Position numbers and translations under genes: made by a program. A stretch of DNA of 64,000 nt from Actinacidiphila alni (GTDB taxonomy: Bacteria > Actinomycetota > Actinomycetes > Streptomycetales > Streptomycetaceae): positions 1 through 64,000 of the forward strand of contig NZ_FONG01000031.1 of assembly GCF_900112845.1 (NCBI RefSeq), given 5' to 3'. Of this stretch, positions 18,701 through 26,991 are shown in pieces. The notes below the pieces were generated by a model that saw only the letters and a program-made list of their open reading frames with translations, ran no database searches and was not told where the DNA came from. How positions within the stretch are numbered: the stretch's first letter is position 1; each line of letters starts with the position of its first letter.

Positions 18701-19792
18701 GAGCATCATCGTCAGCATCCGGACCGGGCCTGTGAGCTGCGCGAGATAAGTGGAGAAGGCCACGAAGGTGCCGAGGGTGATCTGGCCGCGGGTGGCCATC
18801 CAGCCGCCGAGCGCCAGCATGCCGATCTGGCCGAGGGACGGCACGGCCTGCAACGCCGGGCTGTAGCGGGCGGAGAGCCGGATCGTCCGCAGCCGGCCGG
18901 CGAACAGCCTGCGGCTGACCGTCTCCAGCTTGTCCATCTCCTGCTGCTCCTGGCCGAAGCCCTTCACCACGCGCACACCGGTGACCGAGCCGTCCACGAT
19001 GCCCGCGACGGCCGCCGCCTGCCCCTGCGCGTACCAGGTCGCGGGAAACAGCCGCTTACGCGACCGGTCGGCGATAAACCACAAAGCCGGGGCGACCGCG
19101 AGCGCGACCAGCGTGAGCAGCGGCGACAGCACCAGCATGACGACGAGCGAGAGCACGAACAGCAGCAGATTGCCGATCATCATCGGCAGCATGAAGAGCA
19201 GGCCCTGGATGAGCTGGAGGTCGCTGGTGGCACGGCCGACGACCTGGCCGGTGCTCAGCTCGTCCTGGCGGCGGCCGTCGAGCCGCATGATCGAGCCGAA
19301 CATCTCGTTGCGCAGGTCGTACTGCACGTCGAGCGCGAGCCGGCCGCCGTAGTAGCGGCGCAGATAGGTGAGGGCGTAGACGACGACGGCCGCCGCGACC
19401 AGCACGATCGCCCACGGGGCGAGCGGCTTGTCGTGCTTGACGATCACGTCGTCGATGATCAGCTTGGGCACCAGCGGGACGAGCGCGGTCACCGCCATGC
19501 CGCCGAGCGACGCGCCGAGTGCCAGCAGCACACTGCCGCGGTAGCGCCAGCAGTAGCCCGTCAGCCGCGACAGCCAGCCGCGCTCCTTCGGCGCGTCCGC
19601 CGCCGCCCCCTCACCGGGGACCGGACCGTTCCTCGTCCTCGCCCTGGCCAACGACCTCGCCACCCGCGTCCTCCAGCCCGTCCGTCCGCCCGCTGTCACC
19701 GGACTCCGCCCGTTGTCACCGGCTTCCACCGGCGCTGACCGGCTCTCACCGGTTCCACCGGACGCTGCAACGCTCCGGCGTGCGCGTTTCAT
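15701..19792 (-). CDS. Fused heterodimer-type ABC exporter (two TMD-NBD halves)
   Basis: 1363-aa protein with two complete exporter halves. TMD1 is about 75-345 and NBD1 about 395-625 (Walker A GSSGSGKST, signature LSGGQRQ, Walker B LLLLDD). A low-complexity linker runs about 640-750. TMD2 is about 775-1050 and NBD2 about 1090-1350 (Walker A GETGAGKST, signature LSAGQRQ, Walker B LLLDEAT). NBD1 has Asp for the catalytic Glu and VPED in place of the Q-loop Gln, and NBD2 has the altered signature, so site 1 is degenerate and site 2 canonical. This is the pattern of asymmetric multidrug or peptide exporters, here in a single chain. ATG 19792 follows GGGAGGATG; a large hairpin ends 19 bp before the start. 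Cargo unknown. Confidence 0.93.
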   Translation of the reverse strand: MKRARRSVAASGGTGESRSAPVEAGDNGRSPVTAGGRTGWRTRVARSLARARTRNGPVPGEGAAADAPKERGWLSRLTGYCWRYRGSVLLALGASLGGMAVTALVPLVPKLIIDDVIVKHDKPLAPWAIVLVAAAVVVYALTYLRRYYGGRLALDVQYDLRNEMFGSIMRLDGRRQDELSTGQVVGRATSDLQLIQGLLFMLPMMIGNLLLFVLSLVVMLVLSPLLTLVALAVAPALWFIADRSRKRLFPATWYAQGQAAAVAGIVDGSVTGVRVVKGFGQEQQEMDKLETVSRRLFAGRLRTIRLSARYSPALQAVPSLGQIGMLALGGWMATRGQITLGTFVAFSTYLAQLTGPVRMLTMMLTVGQQARAGVERVFELIDTEPTLTEGTRTLPADAPATVDFEDVTFGYSADRPVLDGFTLSIAPGETVAVVGSSGSGKSTVSLLLPRLYDVTGGAVRVGGTDVRELTFDSLRSVIGMVPEDSFLFSDSVRANILYGHPDATEEQMLAATRAAQAHGFISELPDGYDTVVGEQGLTLSGGQRQRVALARAILTDPRLLLLDDATSAVDARVEAEIFDALREVMRGRTTLLIAHRRSTLALADRIAVLDAGRLADVGTHEELQERSALYRALLTDPDALGADVVDLDPAGLAAARARECGTAADGLDGFDGIDCPLGEEHGAESAEHAGSAVSGVSGTNGAGITPELWPADRRAAAEEDAPSGAGAAAAPRTGPGPGPGGMAGALAGMPATPDLLAKVAALPPAVDVPEVDEEQARTADEKFGLGSLLRGFRTPLLLSLALVAVDAVAGLLLPVLIRHGIDAGVRQAALGAVWVASLLGLALVIAQWAAEWGSTRLTGRTGERVLYTLRVKIFAHLHRLGLDYYERELTGRIMTRMTTDVDALSTFLQTGLVTALVSVLTFVGILVALLAIDVQLALMVFATLPILVAATWVFRRKSVKAYELARERVAVVNADLQEHVAGLRIVQAFRGEKRGAERFARRGDDYRSARVRGQFLISVYFPFVQLLSSVAAALVLIVGAHRVGDGTLTAGALVAYLLYIDLFFSPVQQLSQVFDGYQQASVSLGRIRELLREPTATPAAARPREVGPLRGEIAFRDLHFRYGGDGAEGAAATEALAGVNLRIPAGQTVAFVGETGAGKSTLVKMVARFYDPTAGAVLVDGTDIRELDLTGYRQRLGVVPQEPYLFAGTVRDAIAYGRMDATDAEVEAAARAVGAHAMIATLEDGYLHQVAERGRNLSAGQRQLIALARAELVDPAVLLLDEATAALDLATEALVNQAADRLATRRTTLVVAHRLSTAARADRVVVLDHGRIIEDGTHDALLARDGRYAELWRTFTGEVRAAA

Positions 19793-19810
19793 CCTCCCGC
19801 AACAAAACGG

Positions 19811-19844
19811 CGACCAAGGTCGCGGGGTGCTGCGACCTTGGTCG
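19811..19844 (-). terminator. 13-bp perfect hairpin between speB and the ABC exporter
   Basis: CGACCAAGGTCGC (19811-19823) and GCGACCTTGGTCG (19832-19844) pair perfectly over an 8-nt loop. On the minus strand CGTTTTGTT follows, so it fits a terminator for speB. Only 19 bp separate it from the exporter start, and each arm is itself a near-palindrome (CGACCWWGGTCG) 22 bp apart, so it could also be a double operator or attenuator. Confidence 0.7.
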
Positions 19845-19876
19845 TACGTCCCGCGGGGGCCGGGCGGGACGGACCG

Positions 19877-20836
19877 TCAGCGGGCCGCGGCGATCTGCCG
19901 GGCCATGATCGTGGTCAGCTCGTACGCGGTGTGCGAGGCCGCGACCGAGGTGATCTCGGCGTGGTCGTAGGCGGGGGCGACCTCGACCACGTCCGCCGAC
20001 ACGAGCCGGCAGCCGGCCAGGCCGCGCAGGATCTCCAGCAGCTCGCGGGAGGTGAGCCCGCCGGCCTCCGGGGTGCCGGTGCCCGGGGCGTGCGCCGGGT
20101 CGAGCACGTCGATGTCGATGGAGATGTACAGCGGGCGGTCGCCGATCCGCTCCCTGAGCTGCTGCGCGACCTCGTCCACGCCGCGCCGCATGACGTCGGC
20201 GGAGGTCACGATCCCGAAGCCCATCTTCTCGTCGTCGTCCAGATCCTTCCTGCCGTACAGCGGGCCGCGGGTCCCGACGTGCGACAGCGCCGAGGTGTCG
20301 AGGATGCCCTCCTCGACGGCGCGCCGGAAGGGCGTGCCGTGGGTGTACTCGGCACCGAAGTAGGTGTCCCAGGTGTCCAGGTGCGCGTCGAAGTGCAGCA
20401 GCGCCACCGGGCCGTGCCTGCGCGCGACGGCGCGCAGCAGCGGCAGCGCGATGGTGTGGTCGCCGCCGAGCGTCATCAGCCGGGCGCCGGTGTCCAGCAG
20501 TTCGCCCGCGGCGGCCTCGACGGTCTCCACGGCCTCGTTGATGTCGAACGGGTTGGCCGCGATGTCACCGGCGTCCGCGACCTGGGCGAGCGCGAAGGGC
20601 GAGGCGTCCTGGGCCGGGTTGTACGGGCGCAGCAGCCGCGACGCCTCACGGACGGCGTTCCCGCCGAAGCGCGCGCCCGGCCGGTAGGAGACGCCGGAGT
20701 CGAAGGGCACGCCGACGACGGCGACGTCCGCGCTGCCGACCTCGTCCAGCCGCGGCAGCCGGGCGAAGGTCGCCGGTCCCGCGTAGCGCGGGATGCGCGA
20801 GGAGTCGACGGGGCCGCGCGGCCGGTCGCTGCTCAT
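19877..20836 (-). CDS. speB: Agmatinase/ureohydrolase
   Basis: 319-aa Mn-dependent ureohydrolase. Metal ligands are visible in GGDHT (about residue 122), LLHFDAHLDTWD (about 145) and SIDIDVLDPAHAPGTGTPE (about 220); the last motif is the family signature. Agmatinase splits agmatine to putrescine and urea. Guanidinobutyrase or guanidine hydrolase are alternatives in this family, so the substrate is an inference. Start at ATG 20836 with AAAGAGG about 10 nt upstream; an ATG at 20854 lacks a ribosome site. A U-rich hairpin terminates it. Confidence 0.9.
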   Translation of the reverse strand: MSSDRPRGPVDSSRIPRYAGPATFARLPRLDEVGSADVAVVGVPFDSGVSYRPGARFGGNAVREASRLLRPYNPAQDASPFALAQVADAGDIAANPFDINEAVETVEAAAGELLDTGARLMTLGGDHTIALPLLRAVARRHGPVALLHFDAHLDTWDTYFGAEYTHGTPFRRAVEEGILDTSALSHVGTRGPLYGRKDLDDDEKMGFGIVTSADVMRRGVDEVAQQLRERIGDRPLYISIDIDVLDPAHAPGTGTPEAGGLTSRELLEILRGLAGCRLVSADVVEVAPAYDHAEITSVAASHTAYELTTIMARQIAAAR

Positions 20837-21060
20837 GATGGGTGCCTCTTTCATCGGGGTCGTGGGGGGCTGGAGTCATGGGGGGGCGCCGGGGTCAAGG
20901 AGGTCGTCGGGGGCGTGGTGTCACGGGCGCGAGGCCGACCCTACGGGGCGGCCGGAAGTCACCGGAATGTACGTTTCCTCCAATCGGCGGGGCCGATTAC
21001 GCCTCGGCGTCGATCTCCGCTCCGCCGCACGTCGGTGTGCCGGAGCGCGACAATGTGCGC

Positions 21061-22065
21061 ATGCCCTTGGACCCAGCTCCCGCAGCACCCAGCCGTCAGG
21101 CCCTCACCGCCCATCTGGTGAGCACCCGCATAGCCGGCGACGTGGCGACCAGCCGCGAGAACAACCTCGACCACTTCAGCGCGCTCGCCGAGGGGAACCG
21201 CTACTACTGGTTCGGCCTCGATCTGGGCGACCGCTGGACGGACCGGGACGCCGTACTGGAGCTGATGGCCGAGCGCTGCGGTGTCGTCGCCGACCCGGAC
21301 CACCGGTTCGGGCAGGACACCATCGACCCGGAGCTGACGATCGACGCGCTCGACCGGATGGCCGAAGTGCTGCACAAGGCGGCGGAAAACGGCTCCAGGG
21401 TGCTGGTGGCGACCGGTCACCCGGCGGGGCTCCTCGCCGTCCACTGGCAGCTGGCCGCCGCACTGCGCGCCGCGGGCTGCACCTTGATCACCCCGGCCGA
21501 GCGCCTCTATGCGGACGGCGGGGAAATCCGGCACCTTGCGGCGGTTTCCATGGTCCACCGGGCGGGCGGCCTGGTGCACACCCACTCCCCCGACCCGATG
21601 CGGGAGATCCTGGACGCCCTGGAGCGCGACGGCGAGCCGCTGCCCGATCTGGTGATCGCCGACCACGGCTGGGCGGGCTGCGCGGGTGAGCGCGGCATCG
21701 ACACGGTCGGCTTCGCGGACTGCAACGACCCCGCGCTGTTCGTCGGCGAAGCGGAGGGCAGCCTCCTGGTGACGGTGCCGCTGGACGACAATGTGCCGCC
21801 GCACCATTACGCGCCGCTGACCGCTTATCTGCTGGCCGCCGCGGGACTGACCGGCGCTGGTCGGGACGGCTCGGCGGGCCCGGCCGGCACTGCGGGACCG
21901 GACGACCCCGACGGTACGGAGCCGGCGCCGCGGTCCAAGGCCCGGGAGGGCAGGGGCCGCGAGAGCCGGAGCCGGGAGAAGAAGGGCACGGACGGCACCG
22001 GCCGGGTGTCGCGGCGCACCGGCCTCGGCCGGTCCGGCCGGGGGGCCGGGAAAAAGGGGACCTGA
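21061..22065 (+). CDS. Phosphatase-like conserved actinobacterial protein
   Basis: 334-aa soluble protein. The first 265 residues look like one alpha/beta domain with conserved-looking VLVATGHPAGLLAVHW, LITPAERLYADGG, LPDLVIADHGWAG and GFADCNDPALFVG. Similar Streptomyces proteins are annotated simply as phosphatase, which I recall but cannot verify; the Asp/His-rich motifs would suit metal binding. The last 70 residues are low-complexity and strongly basic (Arg/Lys/Gly), possibly disordered. ATG 21061; the ribosome site is unclear (GGAG is 15 nt away). Diverges from speB. Confidence 0.65.
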   Translation: MPLDPAPAAPSRQALTAHLVSTRIAGDVATSRENNLDHFSALAEGNRYYWFGLDLGDRWTDRDAVLELMAERCGVVADPDHRFGQDTIDPELTIDALDRMAEVLHKAAENGSRVLVATGHPAGLLAVHWQLAAALRAAGCTLITPAERLYADGGEIRHLAAVSMVHRAGGLVHTHSPDPMREILDALERDGEPLPDLVIADHGWAGCAGERGIDTVGFADCNDPALFVGEAEGSLLVTVPLDDNVPPHHYAPLTAYLLAAAGLTGAGRDGSAGPAGTAGPDDPDGTEPAPRSKAREGRGRESRSREKKGTDGTGRVSRRTGLGRSGRGAGKKGT

Positions 22066-22129
22066 CGTCACCGCCCGCCAGTCGTTACGATCAGTGAAGG
22101 GGCAAAGCGGGACAAGAGAGGCAGGCGCA

Positions 22130-22885
22130 GTGGTCCAGGTGGCGATCGTCGACGACGAAGCGCTGGTCAGGGCCGCCCTGCGAAGCATCCTCGAATCCTC
22201 CGGCGACATCGATGTGGTGGCGGACTGCGACGGGCACGACGCGGTCGCCGCGGTGACCGCGGCCTGGCCCGGGCTCGTCCTGCTCGACGCCGTGATGCCG
22301 CCGCCCGACGACGGGCTGACCGTGCTGCGCGCCCTGCGGGCGCTGCCCTCGCCGCCGCCGGTCGCGATGCTGACCGCCTTCGACACCAGCGAGCACATCC
22401 ACCGGGCGATGGCCGCGGGCGCCACGGGTTTCCTGCTCAAGGACACCGCGGTCGGCACCCTGATCGACGCCGTCCGCGTCATGGCGGCGGGCGGTACCGT
22501 CTTCACGCCCACGGTGAGCCGCGCGGTCGTCGACGGCTTCCTCGGCGATCCGGCGGCCGACCCGGCAGGCGTCACCAGCGCCGGACGGTACGGCCGGTCC
22601 GATCAGCCGTCCGGCCACGGATCCGGGCCGGGGACCGGCCCCGACGGTACGGCGGCAGGTCCGCCGTACGCCGCTGCCCTGGCGCCGCTGACCGGCCGCG
22701 AGCGCGATGTGCTGGCGCTGCTGGCCGCCGGGCTGCCGAACGCCGTGATCGCGGCGGAGCTGGGGATATCGGTCGGTACGGTCAAGGACCATGTGCGCGC
22801 CGTGCTCCGCAAGCTCGCCGCCCCGAACCGCGTGGCCGCCGCCGTCGTCGCACATCGGGCCGGACTCGTGCGGGTACCGGAATGA
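22130..22885 (+). CDS. LuxR/NarL-type response regulator
   Basis: 251-aa two-component response regulator. The receiver domain (1-120) has the acidic pair Asp8-Asp9, phospho-acceptor Asp53 in LVLLDAVMP, Thr in MLTAFDT and Lys in LLKDT. A Gly/Pro linker (about 140-180) precedes a LuxR-type HTH (about 185-250, LTGRERDVLALLAAGLPNAVIAAELGIS region). Start taken as GTG 22130, with GAGAGG upstream; an upstream GTG at 22094 would add 12 residues unlike a receiver N-terminus. Its stop overlaps the kinase start (ATGA), so both are one operon. Confidence 0.92.
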   Translation: MVQVAIVDDEALVRAALRSILESSGDIDVVADCDGHDAVAAVTAAWPGLVLLDAVMPPPDDGLTVLRALRALPSPPPVAMLTAFDTSEHIHRAMAAGATGFLLKDTAVGTLIDAVRVMAAGGTVFTPTVSRAVVDGFLGDPAADPAGVTSAGRYGRSDQPSGHGSGPGTGPDGTAAGPPYAAALAPLTGRERDVLALLAAGLPNAVIAAELGISVGTVKDHVRAVLRKLAAPNRVAAAVVAHRAGLVRVPE

Positions 22886-24060
22886 CCTTCAGGCCCCGCG
22901 TCGCCCTGCCGGACGCCGCGCTGCTCGCCCTTTCCGTGACCGAGGTGTGGGCGACGCGCTCCTACGGCGGCCCCGTCGCCCTCGGCTTCGCGTGCCTGGG
23001 CACGGTCGCCCTGCTCTTCCGGCACCGCTTCCCGCTGGCCGCCTTCGCCGCGACCCTGCCCGCGCTCTCGCTCGGCTACATCTGGTTCTCGCCGATGGGC
23101 ACGCTGTACGGGATTGCCGCGGGCGGCACCGACCGCCGGTCCGGGTCGGCGTGGCAGGGGCGGGCGATTCCGGGCCGCGCCCTGCTGATCGGCGGCTGCG
23201 CCCTGCTCGCGGCCACGGTGTCCTTCGTGCCCTGGCCCTTCCGGGCCCCGGTGGGCTGGGGGCTCTCCGACACGATCCTCGCGGTGATGCTGTCCGCGCT
23301 GCTGGCGGTGGCGCCGACGGCGCTCGGCCTCTTCGCCGCCTCGCGCCGCGAACTGGCCGGGAAGCTGGCGGAACTGGCGGCCAGCCGGGAGCGGGAGAGC
23401 GTACTCGCCGCCGAGCAGGCGGTGGTACGGGAGCGGGCCCGGATGGCCCGCGAGATGCACGACACGGTGGCGCACCACATCAGCCTGATCGCGGTGCAGT
23501 CCGGCGCCCTGGAGGCCACCGCCAAGGGTCCGCAGGCGCGGGCGGCGGCCGGCGCGGTGCGCGAGTTGAGCCGGGACGCGCTGGACGAGCTGCGCCGGAT
23601 GGTGGGGCTGCTGAGGCTGCCGCTGACCCCGGGTCTGCCACTGGACGCGGGACCCGGCCTCGCGGGCATTCCCGCCCTGGTCGCGGCGGCGGGACCCGGT
23701 ACCCGCGGCGAACTGCCCGCCGCCATCGTGCCCGCCGGGGCCGCCGCCCTGCCGCCGGACGTGCAGCACGCCGCGTACCGCATCGTGCAGGAGGCGCTCA
23801 CGAACATCCGCAAGCACGCGCCCGGCGCCGAAACCCGCGTCCTGGTGCGGCGCAGCGATGACGTCCTGGTGGTGGAGGTGCGCAACGGCCCCGCCGTGGC
23901 GGCGCCCGGGCAGGCCCTGCCGTCCGGCGGTCACGGCCTGGCGGGGCTGCGCGAGCGGGCGGCGCAGCTCGGCGGTGAATTCACCGCGTCGCCCGCGGCG
24001 CCCGGCGGCTTCCTCGTCCGCGCCACACTGCCGGTGGGTCCGGCCGCGGAAGCCGCGTGA
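22882..24060 (+). CDS. Two-component sensor histidine kinase (HisKA_3)
   Basis: 392-aa membrane sensor kinase. Hydrophobic segments span roughly residues 10-35, 38-60, 90-115 and 125-150. A short coiled helix leads to the dimerisation/phosphoacceptor motif with His193 in REMHDTVAHH, and a HATPase domain (about 285-385) with the G-box GGHGLAGLRERA. This is the NarX/DesK-like class paired with LuxR-type regulators. It overlaps the response regulator by 4 bp (ATGA). There is no extracellular sensor domain of note, so it may sense membrane state. Signal unknown. Confidence 0.92.
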   Translation: MTFRPRVALPDAALLALSVTEVWATRSYGGPVALGFACLGTVALLFRHRFPLAAFAATLPALSLGYIWFSPMGTLYGIAAGGTDRRSGSAWQGRAIPGRALLIGGCALLAATVSFVPWPFRAPVGWGLSDTILAVMLSALLAVAPTALGLFAASRRELAGKLAELAASRERESVLAAEQAVVRERARMAREMHDTVAHHISLIAVQSGALEATAKGPQARAAAGAVRELSRDALDELRRMVGLLRLPLTPGLPLDAGPGLAGIPALVAAAGPGTRGELPAAIVPAGAAALPPDVQHAAYRIVQEALTNIRKHAPGAETRVLVRRSDDVLVVEVRNGPAVAAPGQALPSGGHGLAGLRERAAQLGGEFTASPAAPGGFLVRATLPVGPAAEAA

Positions 24061-24148
24061 AGGCGACCGCGTAAGGCCGGTCCCCCAAGGCCGTAGGCAG
24101 CACTAATAAGCGCCGCATCAGCCGCAAATAGGCGCGGCCCGAAATCCG

Positions 24149-24170
24149 CGCTCACCCCTACGGGTGAGCG
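24149..24170. terminator. Hairpin between convergent kinase and thioesterase genes
   Basis: CGCTCACCC (24149-24157) and GGGTGAGCG (24162-24170) pair perfectly around CTAC. The stem abuts the thioesterase stop codon. No clear U-tract on either strand; likely a bidirectional terminator. Confidence 0.55.
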
Positions 24171-25091
24171 TCAGCGACGCGGCACCCGGACCAGGCCCTC
24201 CTGGATCACCGAGACCGCCAGCCGCCCGTCCTGGGTGTAGATCCGGGCGGTGCCCAGGCCGCGACCGCCGGACGCGGACGGGCTCTGCTGGTCGTAGAGC
24301 AGCCATTCGTCGGCGCGGAAGGGCCGGTGGAACCACATGGCGTGGTCCAGGCTCGCGCCGACCACGTCGCCGACCGCCCAGCCGCCGCGCCCGTGGGCGA
24401 GCAGCACCGAGTCGAGCAGCGTCATGTCCGACACATAGGTGGCGAGGCAGACATGGAGCAGCGGATCGTCGTTGATCTTTCCCCGGGTGCGGAACCACAC
24501 CTGGGAGCGCGGTTCGCGGGTGACGCCCGCGGTGAGGAAGGGCGGGTCCTCGACATAGCGCAGGTCGACGGCGGCGCGTGCTTCGAGCAGCCGGTCCACG
24601 ACGGTGGGGTCGGGGAATTTGTCGGCGTGCGCGGGCAGCAGTTCCTCGGCGGTCGGCAGCGTCTCCGGGTCGGGCGCGGCCGGCATCGGCTCCTGGTGCT
24701 CCAGCCCGTCCTCGTGGGTCTGGAAGGACGCCGACAGGTGGAAGACCGGCTGGCCGTGCTGGATCGCGACGACCCGGCGGGTGGTGAAGGAGCGGCCGTC
24801 GCGGATCCGGTCGACCTCGTAGACGATCGGTGCGCCGGGGTCGCCGGGCCGCAGGAAGTAGGCGTGCAGGGAGTGCGCGCCGCGGTCCTCGGGCACCGTG
24901 CGGCCCGCGGCGACCAGCGCCTGCGCGGCGACCTGGCCGCCGAACACCCGGGGCACCACCGCCGACCGGCTCAGGCCGCGGAAGATGTCCTGCTCGATCC
25001 GCTCCAGGTCGAGCAGATCGAGCAGCGGCCCGAGCGGATCGTGGGGGTCGGCCGCGGATCCGGTCGCGGGTCCGGTCACGGATCCGGTCAC
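24171..25091 (-). CDS. tesB: Acyl-CoA thioesterase II (TesB-like)
   Basis: 306-aa double-hotdog thioesterase, hydrolysing acyl-CoA to free acid and CoA. TesB hallmarks are GGQVAAQALVAA near residue 55, HSLHAYFLRPG, the second-half SDMTLLDS with catalytic Asp, and SLDHAMWFHRPFRADEWLLYD near the C-terminus. GTG 25091 overlaps the stop of the acyl-CoA dehydrogenase (GTGA), so the two are translationally coupled. The first ~17 residues derive from short GGATCCGGTCAC-type repeats and an alternative downstream GTG is possible. It probably helps recycle CoA during acyl-CoA catabolism. Confidence 0.9.
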   Translation of the reverse strand: MTGSVTGPATGSAADPHDPLGPLLDLLDLERIEQDIFRGLSRSAVVPRVFGGQVAAQALVAAGRTVPEDRGAHSLHAYFLRPGDPGAPIVYEVDRIRDGRSFTTRRVVAIQHGQPVFHLSASFQTHEDGLEHQEPMPAAPDPETLPTAEELLPAHADKFPDPTVVDRLLEARAAVDLRYVEDPPFLTAGVTREPRSQVWFRTRGKINDDPLLHVCLATYVSDMTLLDSVLLAHGRGGWAVGDVVGASLDHAMWFHRPFRADEWLLYDQQSPSASGGRGLGTARIYTQDGRLAVSVIQEGLVRVPRR

Positions 25092-26245
25092 AGCCCCATC
25101 GACTTGGCGATGATCGACTTCATGACCTCGCTGGTGCCGCCGTAGATCCGGTTGACGCGGTTGTCGGCGTACAGGCGGGCGATCGGGTACTCGTTCATGT
25201 AGCCGTAGCCGCCGTGCAACTGGAGGCAGCGGTCGATGACGCGGGCGGCGACCTCGGTGCAGAACAGCTTGGCGGAGGCGGCGTCGGCGGCGGACAGCTC
25301 GCCCTTGTCGTGCGCCTCGAGCGCGCGGTCCACGACGGCCTCGGCGGCGTCCACCTCGGCCTTGCAGGCGGCCAGTTCGAACTTGGTGTTCTGGAAGGCG
25401 GCGACGGGCTTGCCGAAGACGGTCCGCTCCTGGACGTACGCCTGGGCGAAGCGGATCGCGGCGGCGGCCTGGGAGTGGGCGCCGACCGCGATGGCCAGCC
25501 GCTCCTGCGGGAGGTTCTGGCCGAGGTAGGAGAAGCCCTTGCCCTCCTCGCCGAGCAGGTCGTCGACGGGGACCAGGACGTCGGAGAAGGAGAGTTCGGC
25601 GGTGTCGGAGGTGCGCAGGCCGAGCTTGTCGAGCTTGCGGCCGACCGCGTAGCCGTCTGACGTGGTGTCCACCACGAACAGCGAGATGCCGGCGCGCCGG
25701 TCCTCGGCGGTGGCGGGGGCGGTGCGGGCGCAGACGATGACGCGGTCGGCGTGGACGCCGCCGGTGATGAAGGTCTTGGCGCCGTTGAGGAGGTAGTGCC
25801 TGCCGTCCTCGGTGAGCCTGGCGGTGGTCTTCATGCCCGCGAGGTCGGAGCCGGTGCCGGGTTCGGTCATCGCGATGGCGAACATCGTCCCACCGCTGAC
25901 GAAGCCGGGCAGCCAGCGCTTCTTCTGCTCGTCGGTGGCGTACGCCATCAGGTAGGGCAGGCAGAGGCCGACGTGCACGCCGCTGCCGCCGAAGCTGACG
26001 CCCGCGCGGGCGCACTCCTCGCTGATGACCGCCTGGAACTTGAAGCTGTGCTCGCCCGCGCCGCCGAATTCCTCGGGCACCTCGATGCCGAAGACGCCCA
26101 GCTCGCCGAGCTTGTAGTAGAAGTCGCGCGGGACGATGCCCGCGGCCAGCCACTCGTCGTGGACGGGGACGACCTCGGCCTCGATGAAGGCGCGAATCGT
26201 CTCGCGGAACGCCTCGTGGTCCTCGTTGAACACCGTACGACGCAC
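25088..26245 (-). CDS. Acyl-CoA dehydrogenase
   Basis: 385-aa FAD-dependent acyl-CoA dehydrogenase with an N-terminal helical domain, a middle beta domain carrying AMTEPGTGSD and a C-terminal domain with QLHGGYGYMNEYPIARLY and YGGTSEVMK. The position of GGYGYMNE fits a short/branched-chain enzyme family. GTG 26245 follows GGGAGG by 8 nt; upstream residues look non-coding. Coupled to tesB by overlap. It lies on the same strand as the neighbouring TetR gene, 103 bp downstream of its stop, and may belong to the same acyl-CoA regulon. Confidence 0.92.
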   Translation of the reverse strand: MRRTVFNEDHEAFRETIRAFIEAEVVPVHDEWLAAGIVPRDFYYKLGELGVFGIEVPEEFGGAGEHSFKFQAVISEECARAGVSFGGSGVHVGLCLPYLMAYATDEQKKRWLPGFVSGGTMFAIAMTEPGTGSDLAGMKTTARLTEDGRHYLLNGAKTFITGGVHADRVIVCARTAPATAEDRRAGISLFVVDTTSDGYAVGRKLDKLGLRTSDTAELSFSDVLVPVDDLLGEEGKGFSYLGQNLPQERLAIAVGAHSQAAAAIRFAQAYVQERTVFGKPVAAFQNTKFELAACKAEVDAAEAVVDRALEAHDKGELSAADAASAKLFCTEVAARVIDRCLQLHGGYGYMNEYPIARLYADNRVNRIYGGTSEVMKSIIAKSMGL

Positions 26246-26348
26246 AGCGCGCCTCCCATCCGCCACCGGGTCGACCGGCGGACGACCACGCGCGGGAGCC
26301 GCGCACGAGCGACCGGTCGTATGAGCATGCCGACAATTAAGCAAGCGC

Positions 26349-26969
26349 TCAGTAAGTTACCCGCCAGTTGCCGGTGCTGTCCAGACCGTCCAGCGCGTCC
26401 AGCGCCCCGAGCGCCAGCCGGTGCAGCAGCGCCGCCATCACCGTCCGGCCGGGCAGACCTCCGCGCTCGCCGATGTGCGGGGTGGAATTGAGCAGGCCGA
26501 AGACGGCGTGCACGGCGGCCCGCACCTCGCTCTCCCCGGCGGCCGGGTGCACCTGCCGCACCACCGCGACCCACTCCTCGACGTACTGCCGCTGGAGCTG
26601 GCGGACCAGTTTGCGGTCGGAGTCGCGCAGCCGGTCCAGCTCGCGGTCGTGCAGGGTGATCAGCGGCCGGTCGTCGATCGCGAAGTCGATGTGGCCGCGG
26701 ATCAGCGCGTCCAGCGCCTCGGCGGGCCCGGCCGCCTCGGCGACCCGCATCTTGCCCGCGGTCAGCAGCCGCCCGCTGATGCCCACCAGCAGTTCGGCCA
26801 GCATGGCGTCCTTGCCGGCGAAGTGCCGGTAGAGACCCGGGCCGCTGATGCCGACCGCGGCGCCTATCTCGTCCACGCCGACTCCGTGGAAACCGCGCTC
26901 GGCGAAGAGCCGGGCGGCCTCCCGGAGGATCTGCTCGCGGCGGCTGTCCGCCGTTTTCGTCGGGTTCAT
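26349..26969 (-). CDS. TetR-family regulator of the acyl-CoA/leucine cluster
   Basis: 206-aa TetR repressor. The N-terminal HTH is in ILREAARLFAERGFHGVGV through DEIGAAVGISGPGLYRHFAGKD (residues 14-57), and the rest is an all-helical ligand domain. The start is taken as ATG 26969 because a TAGACT -10 box (plus-strand 26977-26982) ends exactly 7 nt upstream, with TTAACG 18 bp further up, giving a leaderless transcript; a TTG at 26987 would lie inside the promoter. It is divergent from the carboxylase operon across a large inverted repeat. The ligand is probably an acyl-CoA (inference). Confidence 0.9.
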   Translation of the reverse strand: MNPTKTADSRREQILREAARLFAERGFHGVGVDEIGAAVGISGPGLYRHFAGKDAMLAELLVGISGRLLTAGKMRVAEAAGPAEALDALIRGHIDFAIDDRPLITLHDRELDRLRDSDRKLVRQLQRQYVEEWVAVVRQVHPAAGESEVRAAVHAVFGLLNSTPHIGERGGLPGRTVMAALLHRLALGALDALDGLDSTGNWRVTY

Positions 26970-26991
26970 GAGATCGAGTCTAGACAATCGA

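Noticed and set aside
15779..19738. Very long plus-strand frame opposite the ABC exporter
   Set aside because: A GC-bias shadow: the translation is rich in Arg, Gln, His and Gly with no fold, while the minus strand encodes a full exporter.
25040..25091. GGATCCGGTCAC-like short repeats as operators at the tesB start
   Set aside because: They lie inside the coding start of tesB and after the acyl-CoA dehydrogenase stop; coding explanation is enough.
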